A DNA stretch of 16,477 bases from positions 1 through 16,477 of the forward strand of contig CBDVDM010000035.1 in NCBI GenBank assembly GCA_965372745.1, written 5' to 3'. Made by a program: the position numbers and the translations under genes. The notes under the pieces are model-generated. The model worked only from the letters and a program-made list of their open reading frames with translations. It was not told the DNA's origin and made no database searches. This document shows positions 1 through 8,000 of the stretch, piece by piece (position 1 is the first letter of the stretch; every line of letters starts with the position of its first letter). The stretch comes from VRUG01 sp965372745 (GTDB taxonomy: Bacteria > Planctomycetota > Phycisphaerae > Sedimentisphaerales > Anaerobacaceae).

Positions 1-78
1 GCAATTTTACATTCAGAAATATTAGGAAAACCGTTGGCTTTGCGCAGGGGTTCTGAATCCATAATTGGATTGGGATAA
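1..78 (+). CDS. C-terminal tail of an unidentified protein (partial, 5' end outside window)
   Basis: Frame 1 is open from the first base to a TAA at 76-78 and encodes 25 residues, containing SEILGKPLALRR and ending in IIGLG. The mix of residues looks like a real protein tail, and the frame would converge with the outer-membrane protein gene whose stop is at 115, leaving 36 nt between them. I cannot assign a family from so short a stretch, and a chance open frame of this length is quite possible. Confidence 0.35.
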   Translation, partial: AILHSEILGKPLALRRGSESIIGLG

Positions 79-114
79 GGTTGAGTTCAATACTAAGGCT
101 TGAAGAGGATTATT

Positions 115-1719
115 TTACAGTTGCCACATGCCGTCGGGGCGAACCTGTAATATGCCGGTGTCACGATAGAAGTTTAATGTCGCAATAGTATAATCTGTCA
201 TAGCGTCAACAGCTTCGTTTTGGGCTTCCAATAAGTCGCTCTGAGCGTCGAGGACACGACGACTGCTTGCTCGGCCGTACTGAAGCAAGAGATGGGTATT
301 TTTAAGGCGCTTCCTGGCTAATTCAAGGGCTGCCGATTGTACTTTGTGTCTCTGCATCGCTGTCATCAGGTCACGGTAGGCTTGGCGAACTTCCAATGTA
401 ACAATGTCATGGCTTTGCTCGTACTCTCGCTGTCGCTGGCTCAGGGTTATCAGGGCTTTACGGTATTCATTTTGTTCGGCTACCCTGTCAAGAGGCAAAT
501 TAAGCTCCAGCCCAGTGGTAAGTATATCTGGTAACTCTTTTATCTCCGATGTGCTCAGACCTCGCGAAGGTATTTCGGCAGCAACGGTCAGGTTCAAGTC
601 ACCACGGAGGCTATCGGCAGCGACAACAATTTTACGCCGAGCGTCGATGATAGCGTCTGCACTATTAACGATGTCCAGCCGCTGAAGCAATGCTATTTCG
701 AGAGCATCGCCTTCACTGAAGTCAGGGCAAGTCATTTCCGTGGCGGTTAGAGCTTTAAGTTCGTTTTCATCAAATTGAAATTCAGTTGCAGTAGGCAAAC
801 CCAAAGTTATCTTAAATTCATCAATTGCTTGTTTGTAGTCTTTTTCAGCTTGAATACATGTGTCTAAAGCTCGAAGCGTGTCCTGACGAACCTGCTCCAG
901 CTCTTCCCTGGGCACACGCCCGGCTGCGGCTAATTTCCCTACACGCTCATATAGCCAATCCAAAGTGTGACTGTTTTCTTTCGCATACTTGACTGTATCA
1001 GCTAACTCCAAAACACGATAGTATTGGCTGATAATTGAGACGACGAACGTTTTACGGAATCGATTGAAGGTGCGAATCTGGTAGAGAGCATCACGTTCGG
1101 CCTGTGTGAGATTTTCCTGGACGATTTTCGGGTCGCTTCCTCGAAGTAAAGGCTGTATTATCTCTGCGGTCAGGATAGTACCTAAACTGCCGGTTTGTAT
1201 GTCTCCTGTGAGTATACGAACCCACGCAACAGCAATATTAGCGCTGATTCTTGCACCGGTGGCGAGCAGCCGGTTAAAACCAACAGCAGCAGCGGCACCT
1301 ACTCCGTCATCGCCGTCACTGCTGGCATATCCACCTCCGCCACTGCCAAAAAACCAAGGTTCAAAATCGTGTCGTGCCAATCTCAGGTCTAAAACCGTTG
1401 TGTAAAGCAACTCTTTTTCCAGCTGGTAGATGTGGTTGTGTGCTGTTGCAATTCTGACAGCGTCTTTTAAGGTAAGTGTACCTGATAGCGGAATGGCCTT
1501 TTCGATTTTAATATCATCAGGCAGGGCGTTAGTGTCGCTTATTTTATAATTGGCTTTGCTGCCGAAATCATCGTTCCATTTCTGGTCGATGATATTATAG
1601 ACCTGCTCGTCAGCTTCTGCTTTGTAGTTGTGCTGTGTGCATCCTGAGAAGCAGCATAGAACCGCAAGAGTGCACAATAGCATAAAGTGTAATTTTTTTT
1701 TAAAAAGTTTATAAATCAT
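115..1719 (-). CDS. TolC-family outer-membrane efflux lipoprotein
   Basis: This encodes a 534-residue outer-membrane channel of the TolC/OEP family, the outer part of tripartite efflux or type I secretion systems. A basic start and hydrophobic stretch (residues 10-24) lead to a lipobox F-S-G-C with the lipidated cysteine at residue 27, so the mature protein should be lipid-anchored. The rest is long and helical, in two similar halves (about 82-310 and 325-520), with the Ala/Leu/Gln/Arg-rich helices of the TolC barrel. A Gly-rich stretch near residues 125-145 would suit the first beta-hairpin of the channel. It is the last gene of the operon, 61 nt after the HlyD-type adaptor, which is its natural partner. 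No ABC or RND pump gene accompanies the pair. The ATG start is immediately followed by the signal sequence. The family call is firm; the substrate is unknown. Confidence 0.85.
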   Translation of the reverse strand: MIYKLFKKKLHFMLLCTLAVLCCFSGCTQHNYKAEADEQVYNIIDQKWNDDFGSKANYKISDTNALPDDIKIEKAIPLSGTLTLKDAVRIATAHNHIYQLEKELLYTTVLDLRLARHDFEPWFFGSGGGGYASSDGDDGVGAAAAVGFNRLLATGARISANIAVAWVRILTGDIQTGSLGTILTAEIIQPLLRGSDPKIVQENLTQAERDALYQIRTFNRFRKTFVVSIISQYYRVLELADTVKYAKENSHTLDWLYERVGKLAAAGRVPREELEQVRQDTLRALDTCIQAEKDYKQAIDEFKITLGLPTATEFQFDENELKALTATEMTCPDFSEGDALEIALLQRLDIVNSADAIIDARRKIVVAADSLRGDLNLTVAAEIPSRGLSTSEIKELPDILTTGLELNLPLDRVAEQNEYRKALITLSQRQREYEQSHDIVTLEVRQAYRDLMTAMQRHKVQSAALELARKRLKNTHLLLQYGRASSRRVLDAQSDLLEAQNEAVDAMTDYTIATLNFYRDTGILQVRPDGMWQL

Positions 1720-1780
1720 AAACTATTATCCCTGTCCGCATTTTTTAGTTTTGCAGAGCTATTTTCAAAACGGGATTTAG

Positions 1781-2938
1781 TTACAATCCTTTGACTCCAA
1801 TAATTTCACCCTGGATAAGTTTTAGTCCCTTTGGAATTTTAATCAGTATAGGCCTGCCCCATTGCGGTATGTTTGGATTACGCCATAGACGTTCGGGCAT
1901 AAGTTCGATGTTTGGTCCGAGGTGTATGACCCTTGAAGTTGCAATCTGAGCGGGATAACTATTTTTTATCAGCCGCACTTTCATTTTCTCTTTAATAGTT
2001 GAAGTTTGTTGTTCAGAAGCATATGCAACGATTTCGGTAGGTTTAGATTCATCAACAATAGTGATAATAGGTTCGCCAGCCAGTACGGCATCACCTGCGC
2101 CGTAATAAATCTGGCTTACAACGCCGTCAAGAGTTGCAGTAAGCGTCATTGGAACAGGTTTTATAAGCAGTTCTTCAATTAGTTGCTCCTGAACTTTTAC
2201 AGCCTTTCGTATGATGTCAAGAGCACTATCGATAGACGGATGGAAAGGCTGATGTTGAGCAAATTTGTTTTTTCTTTGCTGAGCCTGCTGTAGATTTACT
2301 TCGGCTTGAGTGAGTATATGCTCATTTTCCTGAGTGGTTTTGTCGAGTGTATTATATAATACCTGTGCTTTTTGGAGTTCATATGGAGCAATGGCGTCTT
2401 CGGCGAGAAGTTGTTTTGCGATTTTAACCTCGACGGCAAGATTTTCAAGGTTGATACGGTCGGTTTCAATCTGAGTTTTTAACTGAAGTATTCGGAGCTT
2501 TGCATTTTCGATATCAACCGAGAATCTTCTTTGAGCAACGATTTTGTCGGACTCTATGTTTGATGCTTCAGCGAGAAGTCTTTCCTGAGTAGGAATCATT
2601 TCAGCCATGAGGTGTTGGATTTCGGCAGATGCAGTTCTTAATTGAGCCTGTCTTAACTCTTTTGTGCTTTCATCTTCGAGTACGGTATCGATTATAGCAA
2701 TTTTGTCTCCGAGGTTAACTTTTTGGTAGAGTTCGACAGAAACGCTTTTGAGTCTTCCGTCTTTCGCTGCTGCTATCTGTCTAATATTTTCCTGAGCAAT
2801 TCCAACCATCTGGAATTTTTGTGTTCTTTGATGGAATAATACAGCTATGCATGCAACTGCGATTAGCCAGATGAGTGCAGGTACAACATGTGGCCTTAAA
2901 AAAGCGGAACGACAATTTTTGAGGTTTTTTGATTTCAT
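1781..2938 (-). CDS. HlyD-family periplasmic adaptor (membrane fusion protein)
   Basis: The product, about 385 residues, has one N-terminal membrane anchor (about 18-35) followed by a periplasmic part. A first half-lipoyl motif lies near 45-85 (DGRLKSVSV, then VNLGDKIAIID), and a long Glu/Gln/Ala/Leu-rich coiled-coil hairpin spans about 90-250. The second half-lipoyl motif follows at about 260-297 (ATLDGVVSQIYYGAGDAVLAGEP), and then a beta-barrel-like C-terminus. This is the standard adaptor layout that bridges an inner-membrane component to TolC. The DUF4956 gene just upstream ends in TGA at 2944-2946. A TTG at 2947 would overlap that stop, whereas the ATG at 2938 begins 5 nt after it. I chose the ATG; neither start has a clear Shine-Dalgarno sequence, so translational coupling is likely. 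TolC lies downstream. No ATPase or RND gene is present, so the inner-membrane partner is probably DUF4956 or is encoded elsewhere. Confidence 0.82.
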   Translation of the reverse strand: MKSKNLKNCRSAFLRPHVVPALIWLIAVACIAVLFHQRTQKFQMVGIAQENIRQIAAAKDGRLKSVSVELYQKVNLGDKIAIIDTVLEDESTKELRQAQLRTASAEIQHLMAEMIPTQERLLAEASNIESDKIVAQRRFSVDIENAKLRILQLKTQIETDRINLENLAVEVKIAKQLLAEDAIAPYELQKAQVLYNTLDKTTQENEHILTQAEVNLQQAQQRKNKFAQHQPFHPSIDSALDIIRKAVKVQEQLIEELLIKPVPMTLTATLDGVVSQIYYGAGDAVLAGEPIITIVDESKPTEIVAYASEQQTSTIKEKMKVRLIKNSYPAQIATSRVIHLGPNIELMPERLWRNPNIPQWGRPILIKIPKGLKLIQGEIIGVKGL

Positions 2939-2943
2939 ATTTT

Positions 2944-3642
2944 TCAAACTTCTAAGAGCTGTTCCTGCATAGTCAGACTCATATTTTCAATACCTTCGAT
3001 TTTCTCGAGTTCGGCCAACATCAGTTCATTTTTCTTTGCATTTTTAACCATCAACTGATAAGCGTATTCAACTTCCGGGCTGCCGTAACCGCTGTCCTGA
3101 GCAGAAATAAGAGTGAAAGAGCCACAGAAACGTTTCAGGATTACAGGAATTGGGTGTTCAGGTCCGATGTGGCCTGGAAGAGTAAATCTCAGGAATCCGT
3201 TATGAGGCTGATGCGTTCCGAAGTCTGTCAGGTAAAGGTATATTGTAATCAAAGATAATAACGCTGTGCCGAATATAGCGATAGCATGGCGTTGAGAGCC
3301 GCAAGCCATGCCGATAACAAGAGCGCAGAAAATAAAGACGATGTCACGCGTGTCTTTAACGACGTTTCTGAATCGTATGATGGCCAGTGCTCCCATGAGT
3401 CCAAAAGCAGTAATGATATTGTCTCCGATAACAGCCATGATAATTGCCACAACGACAGTAATAAGAATTAGTGACTGAACAAAACTTTTGGAATATGAAA
3501 GGCCGCTATGTGTAAAGTAGTAGACCCAGGCAAGTACCTGGCCAAGTACAAAAGCCAAAACCAAAGACAGAACAATATCGACAGGGGAGAACACACCCTG
3601 TGAAATAGAAACACCGTCCAGGATTTCCCAAATTTGATTCAT
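2944..3642 (-). CDS. DUF4956-family polytopic inner-membrane protein
   Basis: This is a 232-residue protein with about four or five hydrophobic segments (about 22-43, 54-73, 76-90, 99-115 and 119-138), followed by a cytoplasmic C-terminal domain of about 90 residues. The signature of the family is visible at residues 79-100: AFGLMGALAIIRFR followed by a K-D-x-R-D motif. DUF4956 proteins have no established biochemical function, but their genes commonly neighbour VTC-domain and CotH genes, as here. The gene starts 6 nt after the VTC stop codon with no visible Shine-Dalgarno sequence, suggesting coupled translation, and runs directly into the HlyD-type gene. The conserved charged loop between membrane segments, next to a polyphosphate-polymerase-like enzyme, makes a role as membrane channel or anchor for the VTC product attractive, but that is inference. 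The soluble tail might bind VTC or a regulator. Confidence 0.85.
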   Translation of the reverse strand: MNQIWEILDGVSISQGVFSPVDIVLSLVLAFVLGQVLAWVYYFTHSGLSYSKSFVQSLILITVVVAIIMAVIGDNIITAFGLMGALAIIRFRNVVKDTRDIVFIFCALVIGMACGSQRHAIAIFGTALLSLITIYLYLTDFGTHQPHNGFLRFTLPGHIGPEHPIPVILKRFCGSFTLISAQDSGYGSPEVEYAYQLMVKNAKKNELMLAELEKIEGIENMSLTMQEQLLEV

Positions 3643-3648
3643 GATTTT

Positions 3649-4539
3649 TTACATTGAATATTGCATTGGAATTAAAGGTGCACAGAAACCCAGCGTGCAA
3701 GCTCTTTTGATTGAGGTGGCATATTTAGACATTGATTGCTGCTCTAAGTTCAGGCATTTGGCCATTTGACTTAGCCAGACAGGATAGCGTCCGGTAAATT
3801 TGATTTCAAGGACAACGCCTTTTAAATTATGCCTTCGCCAATTTCGGCCGTTAAGCGATAGTTCGGATGAATTTTTGATATTGTAACAAAGATCCCTGTC
3901 AAAAGTTACCCTGACCCTGTTTTCCGAGTCGTTTTCGTAAGCCTGCCGCATATATCTGATTCGGACGACAGGTCCTGCGTTTATACTGTGCATATACAGT
4001 TGAAACTGTCTGAAAATCTCTTCGTCAGCTTTATTCTGTATGGGGACATTTTTCCCAGCAAGTAAGTCAACGATATCTGAATGCCTGATTCTGGACCTGC
4101 TTTTCATAATAATACGATTTATTCTTCGTTTAATCTCGAGGAAACATGGATAATCGTGGTTGTCGCTATAACTTCTAATTCGCAGTTTAAAACGGTTTTT
4201 ATGCCCTTCCAGACTTTCTCTGCAAAGTCTTAAATTTGCAGAATCAAGGTATAAGCTGACAATAGAGTAGGTATGGCTTGGCTGCAGTTTGCAGTAATGG
4301 TCGTAGTGTAGATATGGTTTTATAAACCTTGTGATAGCGGCAGCCTGAGCTTCTGTTATAACATATTTTATTTCATGGCGACAGCGAAGGCTATTGTCGA
4401 CTATGCCGGGTGTAATTTTTGAAATGCTTGTATTCTTTTTGTGATGATGCGCAGTGCTTTTGCGCTTTTGTGAGTCTTTAAGCAGTCGTTTTGAACTGCT
4501 TTTTTGTCCTTGTGTGTGTCTTAGTAAGTCTTCGACCAT
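3649..4539 (-). CDS. VTC-domain protein, polyphosphate polymerase-like
   Basis: The 296-residue protein resembles the catalytic VTC domain of yeast Vtc4, a triphosphate-tunnel fold that makes polyphosphate from ATP. The tunnel strands can be followed as alternating basic residues. R-H-E-I-K-Y is at about 54-59, YLD at 97-99, the R-x-K-x-R-x-R strand at 116-122 and E-x-K-R-R at 135-139. Further on are K-x-R at 146-148, R-x-R-Y at 193-196, E-x-K at 245-247 and SKY at 271-273. Both acidic residues expected for metal binding (E135, E245) are present. The first 50 residues precede the domain and are Lys/Ser/His-rich, with no signal peptide or membrane segment, so the enzyme is probably cytosolic and recruited to the membrane by DUF4956. 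It is the first gene of the operon. The ATG at 4539 has only a weak upstream purine stretch. Polyphosphate synthesis is a family-based inference. Confidence 0.82.
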   Translation of the reverse strand: MVEDLLRHTQGQKSSSKRLLKDSQKRKSTAHHHKKNTSISKITPGIVDNSLRCRHEIKYVITEAQAAAITRFIKPYLHYDHYCKLQPSHTYSIVSLYLDSANLRLCRESLEGHKNRFKLRIRSYSDNHDYPCFLEIKRRINRIIMKSRSRIRHSDIVDLLAGKNVPIQNKADEEIFRQFQLYMHSINAGPVVRIRYMRQAYENDSENRVRVTFDRDLCYNIKNSSELSLNGRNWRRHNLKGVVLEIKFTGRYPVWLSQMAKCLNLEQQSMSKYATSIKRACTLGFCAPLIPMQYSM

Positions 4540-4925
4540 AGTTATCTTACTCTTTCAAGTCTATCAGTTCAACAAAACCGTGAACTGAAATTCGGTACTG
4601 AAAATGCTGTGTAGAAAACATACCCCATGTCCTCCTGAGTCAGCCTATGACAGGCGAAGAATCCCACTTTCTCGCAAGAAAGAGATTCCGAAACGACGTC
4701 GGTAACTAAACAACATAGTTTCTTCACTTTCCTTCGTTTGCTTCGACGTTGCTCAGAGCAAGCAAGCTCCCCACTTCGCCACAGGCTACGCGGGGCGGAC
4801 AGAACAGGGCGTTCAGAACGACATGTTTTACAAGTTCTCTACAGAGCACACTTGAAAACTTAGAACCCTTCTCCATTTCAGCGTTGTCGGGATATCAAAC
4901 CCTCCAGTCCGATCCTTGCAACATT
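4540..4925 (-). promoter_or_regulatory. Long 5' leader of the VTC operon
   Basis: About 385 nt lie between the likely transcription start near 4923 and the VTC start codon. No protein gene is convincing here; the open frames lack coding character. The proximal part contains the repeat-like segment described separately, with a strong hairpin at 4659-4688. A leader of this length would be unusual for a simple operon and may fold or regulate. No known riboswitch class was recognised. Confidence 0.4.
4622..4924. repeat. Probable dispersed intergenic repeat, hairpin-rich
   Basis: The segment is more GC-rich than its surroundings. It is framed by CTGAGTCAGCC-like sequence on one side (4635-4645) and TTCAGAACGACATG (4812-4825) on the other. 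The latter resembles the TCAGAATGACA end of the widespread CATTCTGAGCGAAG-type bacterial intergenic repeats. An imperfect hairpin spans 4659-4688, with GAATC/GATTC and CTTTCT/AGAAAG arms around a CGCA loop. A second short C/G-rich inverted element (CCCC/GGGG) lies around 4769-4796. Only one copy is in the window, so repeat status is inferred from resemblance. Boundaries are approximate. Confidence 0.4.
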
Positions 4926-4929
4926 ACCT

Positions 4930-4959
4930 ATTATAACACATAAACCCATTTTAGGTCAA
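4930..4959 (-). promoter_or_regulatory. Extended -10 sigma-70-type promoter for the VTC operon
   Basis: On the minus strand TTGACC (4959-4954, five of six matches to consensus) is followed by an 18-nt spacer and TATAAT (4935-4930). A TGT directly before the hexamer forms an extended -10. The predicted start is near 4923. This is the best promoter match in the window and it points at the four-gene operon. Confidence 0.65.
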
Positions 4960-5069
4960 GGTATTTCTAAGCTTAGACAGGTTTAAAACGCATTTCCAGT
5001 TATGGGACTAAGCTTTTGTTTAGATAACTGCTTGTAAATCAAGAACTTATCTCTCAGTGTTCCCCTTTT

Positions 5070-8000
5070 TTAGGGGTTTATTGTCCCGGGTGAAGGTGTA
5101 TCAGCTTGCCAGTTGATAACATCATTGCCGTAATCAGAGCTTACTTTTCTGGTCAAGGAGTAATTACCATTTCCATCCGGTTCTGTGGGCCACGGAGTCT
5201 TGTCATTGTAGTTAACTCTGTCCACACGGATATACTGACGCACAGCCTGATTATCCACATCACCTGGCATAGAAATTTCAACTTTCTCGCCACCATTGCT
5301 CAAATAACCTTCGTATGGTCCAAGAACATCAACACCGCCCGGCATGGAGCCATATTTGCTTGTAAAAGCAGTCGGGTTTTTAACGACCATAAGGTAGCCG
5401 CCGGCAGGTATTGTAACAGGGGGGTCATCAGGGAATGTGAAGTCAATACCATCGGTAAACTTCCACGGTTCAGAAGTACTATAGTCATATAAAGTTACAG
5501 CAGAATCGCTTATATTGTGTAACTCGATATACTCTTCGTTCTGATTGCCGGAATCGGGATTGTACATAATTTCGTTAATAACGATTGGGCCGACTTTTGG
5601 TTCGGCATTTGCAGAACCGGCAGTGTTCGAACTCATAGCAACAAAATTAAACGAATCATCAGATTTCTGGTATCTGCCAAAGGCAATATCTGCCTGCGAG
5701 GCACCAAAATCTTCTTTTTTACGGAAGCCGGTAAGAACCCCGTCCTCAGCAGAGGATAAACATACCTTCTCGCCGTTTTCGCTTAGTGCGAACTCACTAA
5801 AATGAGTATTCTGATAGAAGACAATATAACCATTGCCAGATATGGAGGTTCCGGGTGCAATTTGAGATTTCTTTAAGGTTGTTTCATTGCTGTCGTTGTC
5901 ACTTAGGTACCAGCCGCCGATATCTATCGACGAACCGGTCGTGTTATGCAATTCAATCCAGTCGTGTGGTATGGTGTCAGAATGAGCTAATACCTCATTT
6001 ATAACGATGTCACCTGGATTCGGTATAATGCCATCATCGCCTGCGTCAGGGGAGCCGTCTTTATATGCACTGGCTCGCCATGAAGCTTTCACATCCCATG
6101 AATTAACATCCGGATTGGATGGGTTAATTATTGTAAGTGAGAATCCCTCGCCGTCTGTAATGTCACGCCAGCCGTCTTTGTAATCAAAATCGAGAATCTC
6201 TGTTCCAATGGCGTCGTCGAGGTCGATTTCTTCGCCTCCGTTACTAAGCGAGGCTGAATATTCACCGGCAATATTCATTCCGGTGCCGTATTGAGCCTCG
6301 AAGGCATTTATGTCTTTTACAACGAGTACATAGTCACCGGCGGCGAGCGACATATCGGGGAAGGTGAAATAGACACCGTTGGTGAGGCTTACAAGGTTCA
6401 AATTCAATGCTGTAGTACCGATATTCTGTAATTCGATGAATTCTTCATTCGGGTCGTTAGGATTGCCGGTGTCCTGTGGATGATACATAATCTCAGTGAT
6501 ACGCAGCTTTTCAGCTACCGGCCCGATAGCAAAGACAGTTTCATTCAAAGCACTCCATTCACTGCTATCAAGTACACGGGCTTTAACCTGAGTACTCGTG
6601 GTTAACGTCACTGGGCCTGTATAAGCAGAGGCAGTAGGTGAAACATCCCCAGGAGAACCACCGCCTGCAGAAACCTCCAGCTCGGCTGATATAAGGAAAT
6701 CAGAACTGGTGTTAGATACGTTCAAGCCTTGAATAGCAAGCATGTTGCTGCCGGCCTGCAAGTCGCCGATATGGCCGGATATGTTAAAGGCAGCAAGATT
6801 AACGCATTCACTATCGCTGCGTTGATTGGTAGAGTTGGAATTCCACGCAGGTGTACCTGGTGCCAAATGTTCGGCAACTTTCACCCCATTGATGTAGGCA
6901 ATAAAGCCGTCATCGTATCGTATATTCAGTGACATTGAAGTGTAGCTTGGTAAATCGCCTGCATCCACGTTGAATGGAATCCGAATATAACTGGTGCTGT
7001 TGGTATTATACATACCAGATTCGACATCGATGTTAATAAGGCTTGCGTAATTTACAGGATCACCAGGATTTCTTTCGTAGCCAACACCACCGGTGCCGAG
7101 TGTCCAGCTTGAATCATTAAAACCAGGAGTATTCCAGGAAGATATAGAACCGGTTGGAACAGTAACACGTTTCGAGGCATTTTCTGATACCAGGGTGGTA
7201 GTAGTGCCTGATGCTGAATCTCCGGATATTCGCGGGTCTGAGCCGTCAAGTGTATAATAGATTGTGCCCGAACCGTTAGGATTAGTCATCGTCAAATTGA
7301 AGCCGCTGCTGACATAGCCGCCATGTTGATTATATGTAGGTGGGTTAGTATTGGGATACCAACTATCATTTCTTAGCTGACCAATAACAACACCGATACG
7401 TGTCGGGAAGAAATTGCTGATAAGAGTGTTTACAGTAGGCAGCCAATCATCGTTCCTTGTTTTCGGTGTTGAAGTCTTGGAATCACCCCATCTTGCGGAT
7501 TCTGCTATTATAGCAGAATCGATTTGATTCTTTCGAGCAGTAATAGTTGCGACAGCAGTCGATGCCACCAAGGGGCCGTCATTGAAGAAGTGTTTATATG
7601 TACGGTCTGCAAATCGCATACGATACTCGGCATTGGCGGTAAGCCTTTCATGCAGCCATTGTGGATTGAACATTGAAAACGCGCTGGTAAAATTATATGG
7701 CCCGGTTACATCAATGCTCCGCCAGAACCAGTCACCGCCAACATGAGCGAATAATGAGTGTTCAGCGTCATGTCTAAAGAACTTCCAGCCGTCTTGTCCA
7801 TTGCGATTGTAAAGCGCATAAAAGTTATTTACACCACTAAACCAGATGGTTATCGGTGAATCGAAATCGCCTACATAGAAGGTGTTAAGCATGTAATCGA
7901 TAAGGTTATCAACATCCAACTGGACATTGTAAGCAGGGTTGCGGGTTCCATCAGGATCCAGACCCTGCACCTGATAATATGCGCTATTGTCGGCGAATCC

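Noticed and set aside
4749..4943. Plus-strand 64-codon open frame in the VTC-operon leader
   Set aside because: It lies in the repeat-like segment, has no ribosome-binding site and its composition is not protein-like. Similar open frames arise in such repeats by chance.
5060..5078. CCCC/GGGG hairpin overlapping the stop codon of the CotH gene, as a possible terminator
   Set aside because: The arms are only four to five base pairs around an A-rich loop and no U-tract follows in the minus-strand direction, so it does not meet the pattern of an intrinsic terminator.
5106..5492. 128-codon plus-strand open frame
   Set aside because: It is antisense to the lamin-tail part of the CotH-containing gene, where the minus-strand coding signal is unambiguous.
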